The notes below the pieces were generated by a model. The model was not told where the DNA came from. It saw nothing but the letters and a program-made list of their open reading frames with translations, and did not search any database. This document shows, in pieces, positions 1-4,938 of a DNA stretch of 5,577 nucleotides. The stretch is from an uncultured Clostridia bacterium. Its GTDB lineage: Bacteria; Bacillota; Clostridia; Monoglobales; Firm-18. Numbering within the stretch: the stretch's first letter is position 1; the number at the start of each line of letters is the position of its first letter. A program made the translations under genes and the position numbers. The stretch is taken from positions 1 through 5,577 of the forward strand of contig CALDNB010000115.1 in NCBI GenBank assembly GCA_937914775.1, read 5' to 3'.

Positions 1-1255
1 AGTACCAAGCCGGAATTCTGTGTCCCCACCAAAGCTGACGTGAAATACACCAGTCATATACGTTTTCCATCCAGTTCATATATGTTTTTGAGAAACGCTC
101 GGGAACAAATTCTGTTTCCTTGCTGTTTACTGCTTCGATTGCCGCTTCTGCAAGGGGCTTCATCTGTACAAACCACTGGTCTGAAACAATTGGTTCGATT
201 GTTGTTCCGCAACGGTAGCACTGACCAACATTGTGTGAATGTTCTTCTGTCTTTACTAAAAGTCCCATTTCTTCAAGGTCTTTAATCATTGCCTTACGGC
301 ATTCGTAGCGGTCCATACCCTCGTATTTACCTGCATAGGAGTTCATTGTTGCATCATCGTTCATAACCTTTATGATTTCAAGGTCGTGACGTTTGCCCAC
401 TTCAAAGTCGTTGGGGTCGTGGGCAGGTGTAATTTTTACGCAACCTGTACCGAATTCCTTGTCAACATACTCGTCGGTAATAACGGGAATTTCTCTGTCT
501 GTAAGAGGTAAAAGAAGCATTTTGCCCACAATATTTTTATATCTTTCGTCTTCGGGGTTAACTGCAACAGCAGTATCACCAAAGAGAGTTTCGGGACGTG
601 TTGTTGCAATAACAACATATTCGTCAGTATCCTTTATCTGATATTTGATGTGCCAGAAATGTCCTGCCTGTTCTGCGTGTTCAACCTCTTCGTTTGAAAG
701 AGCAGTTATGCAGTTGGGACACCAGTTAATGATACGGGGCCCTCTGTAAATAAGACCTTTGTTATAAAGGTTTACAAAAACTTCACGGACTGCTTTTGAG
801 CATCCTTCGTCCATAGTGAATCTTTCTCTGTCCCAGTCACATGAGCAACCGATTTTTTTAAGCTGACTTATAATTCTGCTTCCGTATTTTTCCTTCCAGT
901 CCCAGACTCTTTCTAAAAACTTTTCACGACCAAGGTCATAACGTGTAAGACCTTCTTTTTCACGAAGTTCTGCTTCAACCTTGATTTGTGTTGCAATACC
1001 TGCGTGGTCTGTGCCGGGAACCCACAATGCTTCAAAACCCTGCATTCTCTTGTAACGGATAAGTATATCCTGCAGTGTTTCGTCAAAGGCATGTCCCATG
1101 TGCAACTGTCCTGTTACATTTGGGGGAGGAATAACGATAGTAAAAGGTTTCTTATCGGGGTTAGGCTCTGCGTGAAAATATTTACCATCAACCCACGATT
1201 TGTAAATTCTATCTTCAACATCTTTTGGATTGTATTTGGTTTCCAGATTTCTCAT
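1..1255 (-). CDS. valS: Valyl-tRNA synthetase, N-terminal part (runs off left edge)
   Basis: Cytoplasmic class Ia aminoacyl-tRNA synthetase that charges tRNA-Val with valine and hydrolyses mischarged threonyl-tRNA-Val. The reading frame is open from an ATG at 1255 to the window edge, giving 418 residues of a family usually near 880. Visible landmarks are PPPNVTG (residues 43-49) leading into the HIGH-type motif HMGH (52-55), GTDHAGIATQ (81-90), the CP1 editing-domain start ATTRPETLFGD (217-227), a GTGCVKITPAHDPND stretch, and ISRQLWWGHRIPAWY (404-418) where the sequence returns to the Rossmann catalytic fold. Two CxxC pairs, C179/C182 and C346/C349, flank the editing domain and resemble a structural zinc site. 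The KMSKS loop, anticodon-binding domain and C-terminal coiled coil would lie beyond base 1. The start is supported by a GGAAGGA-type ribosome binding site about 9 bases upstream and by the homologous N-terminus. ValRS is favoured over IleRS or LeuRS by the PPPNVTG and GTDHAGIATQ motifs. Confidence 0.97.
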   Translation of the reverse strand, partial: MRNLETKYNPKDVEDRIYKSWVDGKYFHAEPNPDKKPFTIVIPPPNVTGQLHMGHAFDETLQDILIRYKRMQGFEALWVPGTDHAGIATQIKVEAELREKEGLTRYDLGREKFLERVWDWKEKYGSRIISQLKKIGCSCDWDRERFTMDEGCSKAVREVFVNLYNKGLIYRGPRIINWCPNCITALSNEEVEHAEQAGHFWHIKYQIKDTDEYVVIATTRPETLFGDTAVAVNPEDERYKNIVGKMLLLPLTDREIPVITDEYVDKEFGTGCVKITPAHDPNDFEVGKRHDLEIIKVMNDDATMNSYAGKYEGMDRYECRKAMIKDLEEMGLLVKTEEHSHNVGQCYRCGTTIEPIVSDQWFVQMKPLAEAAIEAVNSKETEFVPERFSKTYMNWMENVYDWCISRQLWWGHRIPAWY

Positions 1256-1292
1256 TACTTTACATCCTTCCGTAAACAAAAATATTCAATAT

Positions 1293-1322
1293 ATTATATA
1301 ACATTTTGGGGTGTTTCGTCAA
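1293..1322 (-). promoter_or_regulatory. Promoter of valS
   Basis: Read on the minus strand, TTGACG (plus-strand 1317-1322) is followed after 18 bases by a perfect TATAAT (1293-1298). An overlapping TGtTATATA gives a 16-base alternative. Transcription would start near 1286, leaving a leader of only about 30 bases before the valS ATG. That is enough for the ribosome binding site and too short for a T-box antitermination leader. Inferred from consensus match and position. Confidence 0.75.
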
Positions 1323-1358
1323 TAGTAAATAAGGAAAACATTTGTAATATTCTTGTTA

Positions 1359-1387
1359 TTGAATTAAGTTTTTGTTAGTGATATAAT
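1359..1387 (+). promoter_or_regulatory. Promoter of the YcdB-like / pncB operon
   Basis: TTGAAT (1359-1364), a 17-base spacer, then a perfect TATAAT (1382-1387) preceded by TG at 1379-1380, an extended -10 element. The predicted start near 1394 leaves a leader of under 20 bases that holds the strong ribosome binding site GAGGAGGTG (1397-1405), about 5 bases before the GTG start codon at 1411. It is divergent from the valS promoter, with about 36 bases between the two -35 boxes. No operator-like inverted repeat was recognised between them. Confidence 0.8.
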
Positions 1388-1410
1388 AAATAATATGAGG
1401 AGGTGTAGTT

Positions 1411-2775
1411 GTGAAAAAGATAACAGTTCTTTTAATTGCAGTATTAACTGTTAACATTTGTGCTTATGCGGACACTTTTGACTTTTCCGGTATTGAAAAT
1501 AAAATAGATGTTCCGGACAACTACACTGTTTTTACCAGTTGGCACGATATTGCCGATGATGTTAATTACATTTTATCCTGGTCGGGAGATGATGCAGACG
1601 GTGGCGTTTTAACTGTTGTTGCAGACAGTCAGATGAGAATAAAATCATACTCAAAATACGAGTACGGAAAATATATGGGGAACAACAAACTATCCTCTAT
1701 AGACTACAATACTGCGGTAACAATAGCAACGGAATTCGTAAAGAAACTTGCTCCTGAGTTTTATGACAAACTGGTGATAGTAAAACAAAACAATTTTATT
1801 GCACGAAACAACGAAAACTACGATGTTTTATTTTACAGATACGAAAACAATATTCCCTGCTACAGCGACTATGTAACAGTTTCGGTAGATGCTTATACAA
1901 AAGAGCCGGTGGAGTACAGTGCTCACTGGACAGACTGCGAAAGGATTTCGCCCTCCTACAGAACAATGGGAGAAAGCAAGGCAAGTCAGTTGTATTTTGA
2001 AAACATTGGTGTTTTGCTTACAGAAAGCCAGGGCGGTCTTATATATTCTATAGATAAGGGCAAATATGTTAACGCATATACAGGTAAAGTAATCAGTTTT
2101 AATGAAAGCAATAATATAGCAGAGGGAGAAATGGTTTTGTCTCCCAAAGACGCCTTTGACCTGATGCTTAAAAACTGTAATTTCACTTTGCAATACGTTC
2201 CCCTTGTTTCAAACGACAGAATGGAATTTCGTGCAGTTTACGGGTTTGAGCCAACATACCCCGTGAATATTGATGCAACAAGCGGACAGTTGTGTACAAA
2301 TGACGGACTACCATACAGAATTGCACCTTCTAAGAAATATATAGACATTGACAGAAACAGTTCAAAAAAACAGATAGAAACATTGCTTTTAGCAGGAATA
2401 ACTCCTTTTACGGAAGAAAACTTTAATGCTGACAGTTTTGTGACCAAAACAGAATTTGCGCAGATGATATATCTTGCCTTTGGAAAGACCGCAACAGTTT
2501 ACGGTGATGAATATATAACACACGAACAGGCAATAGAACAGTTGGTTAATGCATTGGGTTATGGTGAAATTGCATATTTGCCAGATACTTACAGAGTAGA
2601 TTTTATAGACGGCGGACAAATTTCAAAAGACCTTGTAGGTTGTGTATCAATAGCACAGGGGTTAGAAATAATAAAAGGAAACGCCTTTATGCCCAAAAGC
2701 AACTCCACCAGAGCATATTGCACAGAAATAATATACAATGCAATTGCCGATTATGAAAGGACAGAAAACGAATGA
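1411..2775 (+). CDS. Exported YcdB/YcdC-like protein with degenerate SLH-like C-terminus
   Basis: A 454-residue protein predicted to be exported. Residues 1-20 form a Sec signal peptide: MKK, a hydrophobic core, and likely cleavage after AYA (20). Residues from about 50 to 305 read like the YcdB/YcdC repeated domain found in secreted Firmicute proteins. Two similar units are visible: an alpha-helical 'A..IA.EFVKKLAPEF' segment (102-117) followed by strands with 'FYRYENNIPCYSDYVTVSVDAYTKEPVEY' character, and a second unit beginning LSPKDAFDLML (243-253) and ending in YPVNIDATSGQL (283-294). Residues 310-358 and 397-448 look like weak S-layer homology repeats (YIDID...GITPF...F...VTKTEFAQMIY; IAQGLEIIKG..F.P...TRAYCTEIIYN). 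The usual TRAE motif is degraded, so cell-wall anchoring is uncertain. The GTG start is favoured by GAGGAGGTG just upstream and by the complete signal peptide. The gene overlaps pncB by four bases. The molecular function of the family is not known. Family assignment is from pattern recognition, not a search. Confidence 0.8.
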   Translation: MKKITVLLIAVLTVNICAYADTFDFSGIENKIDVPDNYTVFTSWHDIADDVNYILSWSGDDADGGVLTVVADSQMRIKSYSKYEYGKYMGNNKLSSIDYNTAVTIATEFVKKLAPEFYDKLVIVKQNNFIARNNENYDVLFYRYENNIPCYSDYVTVSVDAYTKEPVEYSAHWTDCERISPSYRTMGESKASQLYFENIGVLLTESQGGLIYSIDKGKYVNAYTGKVISFNESNNIAEGEMVLSPKDAFDLMLKNCNFTLQYVPLVSNDRMEFRAVYGFEPTYPVNIDATSGQLCTNDGLPYRIAPSKKYIDIDRNSSKKQIETLLLAGITPFTEENFNADSFVTKTEFAQMIYLAFGKTATVYGDEYITHEQAIEQLVNALGYGEIAYLPDTYRVDFIDGGQISKDLVGCVSIAQGLEIIKGNAFMPKSNSTRAYCTEIIYNAIADYERTENE

Positions 2776-4202
2776 AAGTAAATTTAACTATGTTGGCTGA
2801 TTTTTACGAATTAACTATGGCTAACGGATATTTTCAGCAGGGAATAGGTGAAAAAACTGCATATTTTGAAATGTTTTTCAGAAAAGTTCCTGACGGCGGC
2901 GGTTTTGCCATTATGGCAGGACTTGAGCAATTAACTGAATACCTTGACAGTCTGCATTTTGACGATGACGATATTGAATTTTTAAGAAGCAAAAATATGT
3001 TTGACGAAGGATTTTTGCAGTATTTAAGAGATTTTGAATTTAAGTGTGACGTGTGGGCAGTTCCCGAAGGTACACCCGTTTTCCCCGGTGAGCCTTTGGT
3101 GGTTGTTCGTGGTCCTGTAATTCAGGCACAGTTTATTGAAACAATGATTTTGTTATCAATTAATCATCAGTCACTTATTGCAACTAAAGCGCAAAGGATT
3201 GTAAGAGCAGCAAAGGGAAGGGCAGTTATGGAATTTGGTTCACGCCGTGCACAAGGTTATGACGGTGCAGTTTACGGCGCCCGTGCAGCATATATCGGCG
3301 GTTGTTCAGGTACTGCCTGTACAATATGCGAACAGAATTTTGGTATTCCTGCACTTGGTACTATGGCACACAGTTGGGTGCAACTTTTCCCTGACGAGTA
3401 TTCCGCCTTTTGTGCTTATGCTTCAATTTATCCCGATGACTGCACTTTGCTAATTGATACTTACAACGTATTAAAATCAGGTCTTCCTAATGCTATTAAA
3501 GTTCACAAGGAAGTTTTAGAGCCAAGTGGCAGTTATTTAAAAGGTGTAAGAATTGACAGCGGTGACATTGCATATTTAACTAAAAAAATAAGAAAAGAAT
3601 TAGACGATGCAGGACTTACAAAGACAAAAATTGTTGTATCTAATTCTTTAGACGAATATATTATAAGAGACACATTGGCGCAAGGGGCTTGTATTGACAG
3701 TTTCGGTGTAGGGGAAAGACTTATTACCTCCCGTTCCGAGCCCGTTTTCGGTGGCGTTTACAAACTTACCGCAGTAGAGTCAGGTGGAGAAATCGTACCC
3801 AAAATTAAAATAAGCGAAAATGTAGCAAAAATTACTTTGCCCGGTTTTAAAAATCTGTACAGATTATTTACTCCTGAAAACAAAGCCATTGCAGACGTAA
3901 TTACTTTGCACGACGAGGTAATTGACGACAATAAGCCGTACACAATTTTCCATCCTGAGCACACATGGAAGAAGAAGGAGTTAAAGAATTTTACTGCAAA
4001 GAAACTTTTAAAAGAGATTTACGTAAAAGGTAAAAGAGTGTACGACAATCCTGACATAAAGGACATTAAAAAATACTGTGCAGAGCAAGTGGATACTTTA
4101 TGGGAGGAAGTAAAAAGATTTGAAAACCCTCACGGTTACTATGTGGATTTATCACAGAAACTATGGGATGTTAAGAATGATTTGATTAACAAATTCGAAT
4201 AA
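2772..4202 (+). CDS. pncB: Nicotinate phosphoribosyltransferase
   Basis: Cytoplasmic enzyme (NAPRTase) that joins nicotinate and PRPP, with ATP hydrolysis, to form nicotinate mononucleotide, the first step of the Preiss-Handler NAD salvage route. At 476 residues it has full length for the longer bacterial form. Landmarks in order are the N-terminal MLADFYELTMANGYFQQG (7-24), EFGSRRAQGYDGA (154-166), GGCSGTAC (176-183), and GTMAHSWVQLF (196-206). The last carries H200, matching the histidine that is phosphorylated during ATP coupling in this family. Further on are LLIDTYNVL (226-234), the PRTase-type GVRIDSGDI (258-266), VVSNSLDEYII (288-298) and the phosphate-loop region FGVGERLITS (311-320). 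Residues from about 350 onward match the C-terminal domain of long-form NAPRTases. The start ATG lies inside the preceding stop (ATGA, 2772-2775). A weak AAAGGA about 10 bases upstream suggests translational coupling. The codons end with TAA directly before the terminator hairpin. Discrimination from nicotinamide phosphoribosyltransferase rests on overall similarity. Confidence 0.97.
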   Translation: MKVNLTMLADFYELTMANGYFQQGIGEKTAYFEMFFRKVPDGGGFAIMAGLEQLTEYLDSLHFDDDDIEFLRSKNMFDEGFLQYLRDFEFKCDVWAVPEGTPVFPGEPLVVVRGPVIQAQFIETMILLSINHQSLIATKAQRIVRAAKGRAVMEFGSRRAQGYDGAVYGARAAYIGGCSGTACTICEQNFGIPALGTMAHSWVQLFPDEYSAFCAYASIYPDDCTLLIDTYNVLKSGLPNAIKVHKEVLEPSGSYLKGVRIDSGDIAYLTKKIRKELDDAGLTKTKIVVSNSLDEYIIRDTLAQGACIDSFGVGERLITSRSEPVFGGVYKLTAVESGGEIVPKIKISENVAKITLPGFKNLYRLFTPENKAIADVITLHDEVIDDNKPYTIFHPEHTWKKKELKNFTAKKLLKEIYVKGKRVYDNPDIKDIKKYCAEQVDTLWEEVKRFENPHGYYVDLSQKLWDVKNDLINKFE

Positions 4203-4205
4203 AAG

Positions 4206-4230
4206 AAAAGACCCGAATTTCGGGTCTTTT
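4206..4230. terminator. Bidirectional intrinsic terminator between pncB and rpmB
   Basis: AAAAGACCCG (4206-4215), a five-base loop AATTT, and CGGGTCTTTT (4221-4230) form a perfect 10-bp stem followed by further T residues (TTGTGTTTTT). Read on the other strand, the same hairpin ends in a T-rich run, CTTTTCTTTTATT. It starts three bases after the pncB stop and lies about 12 bases past the rpmB stop, so one hairpin can end both convergent transcripts. Confidence 0.93.
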
Positions 4231-4242
4231 TTGTGTTTTTAA

Positions 4243-4458
4243 TTATTCAGCCTGTTCAACAAATGTATTGCCGTAACCACGTTCAACTTTGCCTGAACGT
4301 AAGCAACGTGTGCAAACATAAACTCTCTTATGTTCACCGTTTACAATTGCTCTTACTCTTCTGATGTTTGGTTTCCACATTTTGTTGCTTCTTCTGTGTG
4401 AGTGACTCACTTTAATACCGAAAGAAACACTTTTATTACAAATTTCGCATTTTGCCAT
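4243..4458 (-). CDS. rpmB: 50S ribosomal protein L28
   Basis: A basic 71-residue structural protein of the large ribosomal subunit. The sequence MAKCEIC...SFGIKVSHSHRRSNKMWKPNIRRVR...VYVCTRCLRSGKVERG is a clear L28. The pairs C4/C7 and C49/C52 form a four-cysteine site, the zinc-binding C+ version of L28; many bacteria also carry cysteine-free copies. The start is set at the ATG ending at 4458. An upstream in-frame GTG at 4467 would add MPK, but that GTG is itself the end of the ribosome binding sequence AGGAGGTG (4465-4472), so it cannot be the natural start. Seven bases separate AGGAGG from the ATG. Length and N-terminus then match the family. The gene appears monocistronic, with its own promoter and a terminator shared with pncB. 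Confidence 0.97.
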   Translation of the reverse strand: MAKCEICNKSVSFGIKVSHSHRRSNKMWKPNIRRVRAIVNGEHKRVYVCTRCLRSGKVERGYGNTFVEQAE

Positions 4459-4464
4459 TTTCGG

Positions 4465-4472
4465 CACCTCCT
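4465..4472 (-). promoter_or_regulatory. Ribosome binding site deciding the rpmB start
   Basis: AGGAGGTG on the minus strand is a near-perfect complement of the 3' end of 16S rRNA and lies 6 bases upstream of the ATG at 4458. Its last three bases are an in-frame GTG. Choosing the longest frame would wrongly take this as the start codon. Confidence 0.92.
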
Positions 4473-4518
4473 CATATATTAAGTAAAAAATTATTAACTA
4501 ATCTAATCAGCGAATAAT

Positions 4519-4547
4519 ATTCTACCACAAAAAATCAATAAATGCAA
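4519..4547 (-). promoter_or_regulatory. Promoter of rpmB
   Basis: On the minus strand, TTGCAT (4542-4547), a 17-base spacer and TAGAAT (4519-4524) preceded by TGg form an extended -10 promoter. Transcription would begin near 4512, giving a leader of about 54 bases. The leader is AT-rich and shows no obvious structure apart from the ribosome binding site. Confidence 0.75.
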
Positions 4548-4580
4548 TAGTTTTTTGAAAAATTTTTAAATTATTATTTA

Positions 4581-4609
4581 TTGACTTTACTACTTTGATA
4601 TGATACACT
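4581..4609 (+). promoter_or_regulatory. Promoter of the cobalamin riboswitch transcript
   Basis: TTGACT (4581-4586), a 17-base spacer and TACACT (4604-4609) preceded by TGa (4601-4603). The predicted start near 4616 lies just before the aptamer at 4622. The 33 bases upstream (4548-4580) are almost wholly A and T with A- and T-tracts and may act as an UP element. They are shared with the divergent rpmB promoter. Confidence 0.8.
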
Positions 4610-4621
4610 TTTTATATTCAC

Positions 4622-4807
4622 AAAATGTGTCTTTTATGGCGTATAGCCATATTAGATGAAAAGAGAATCAGGTGTGAATCCTGAACGGACCTGCCGCTGT
4701 ATGCACCGAAGATTTTATACTTGGCGACGAAAGTCGGTCACTGGGAAACTGGGAAGGCAAAGTATAAAACCGCTTTTATAAGGTGTGAGTCAGAAGACCT
4801 GCATTTT
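4622..4807 (+). ncRNA. Cobalamin riboswitch aptamer, class I (adenosylcobalamin type)
   Basis: A cis-acting RNA that binds B12 coenzyme and normally lowers expression of the gene behind it. Conserved blocks are present in the expected order. The closing helix can form from AAAATG (4622-4627) with CATTTT (4802-4807). A small hairpin ATGGC/GCCAT occupies 4636-4650. AGAGAATCAGGTGTGAATCC leads into stem TCAGG/CCTGA (4668-4672 with 4680-4684). CGGACCTGCCGCTGTA follows at 4686-4701. A 10-bp peripheral stem TTTTATACTT/AAGTATAAAA (4713-4722 with 4760-4769) encloses a GAAA-capped hairpin CGAC/GTCG (4725-4736). The junction CACTGGGAAACTGGGAAGG (4739-4757) is typical of the class that accommodates the adenosyl group. 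The B12 box GAGTCAGAAGACCTGC is at 4787-4802. No conserved element appears missing. Ligand class is inferred from the junction sequence. Confidence 0.97.
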
Positions 4808-4826
4808 CGTTGCTTTTTTTGCAATG

Positions 4827-4851
4827 TTTATTTACTGTGCCGGTAAATAAA
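4827..4851 (+). promoter_or_regulatory. Linker hairpin between aptamer and terminator
   Basis: TTTATTTAC (4827-4835) and GTAAATAAA (4843-4851) form a perfect 9-bp stem with the seven-base loop TGTGCCG. It sits where cobalamin riboswitches usually carry the hairpin (P13) whose loop contacts the aptamer. A smaller hairpin CGTTGC/GCAATG with a T7 loop (4808-4826) directly precedes it. The stems are seen in the sequence; the role is inferred from position. Confidence 0.6.
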
Positions 4852-4857
4852 GTGGAC

Positions 4858-4882
4858 TGACACAGAGAATACAGCTGCGTCA
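4858..4882 (+). promoter_or_regulatory. Candidate antiterminator hairpin
   Basis: TGACACAG (4858-4865) can pair with CTGCGTCA (4875-4882), seven of eight positions, across a nine-base loop. The right arm is the left arm of the terminator at 4875-4906, so the two structures exclude each other. This is what an antiterminator in a transcription-terminating riboswitch must do. The pairing is modest and untested. Confidence 0.5.
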
Positions 4883-4906
4883 ATTTATAATTGTCGCAGT
4901 TTTTTT
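4875..4906 (+). terminator. Riboswitch-controlled intrinsic terminator
   Basis: CTGCG, a T:T mismatch and CAATT (4875-4885) pair with AATTG, T and CGCAG (4889-4899) around a three-base loop. The stem is followed at once by seven T residues (4900-4906). It lies between the aptamer and the coding start, as expected for premature termination when B12 is bound. Confidence 0.88.
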
Positions 4907-4920
4907 ATGTAAAACTGCGA
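4894..4920 (+). promoter_or_regulatory. Alternative 10-bp hairpin competing with the terminator
   Basis: TCGCAGTTTT (4894-4903) pairs perfectly with AAAACTGCGA (4911-4920) around TTTATGT. It takes up the right arm and part of the U-tract of the terminator and stops four bases before AAGGAGAGGA (4924-4933), the ribosome binding site of the next gene, which stays free. It can coexist with the 4858-4882 hairpin. Together they would dismantle the terminator, or it may protect the 5' end of a read-through message. Confidence 0.55.
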
Positions 4921-4938
4921 AAAAAGGAGAGGATAAAA

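Noticed and set aside
986..1378. A 130-codon plus-strand open frame opposite the valS start
   Set aside because: It lies antisense to conserved ValRS motifs (PPPNVTG, HMGH), has no ribosome binding site, and its protein looks like the complement of a coding strand.
1828..2193. Minus-strand open frames within the YcdB-like gene
   Set aside because: They are shadows of a gene with a good promoter, ribosome binding site and signal peptide, and have no start signals of their own.
4701..4840. Kissing pairing of GCAC (4703-4706) with GTGC (4837-4840) in the linker hairpin loop
   Set aside because: It is only four pairs, and GCAC is not in the aptamer loop that normally makes this contact. It is too weak to list as a feature.
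4907..4912. ATGTAA start-stop in the riboswitch leader
   Set aside because: It sits in the loop of the 4894-4920 hairpin without a ribosome binding site. A chance minimal open frame is the simpler reading.
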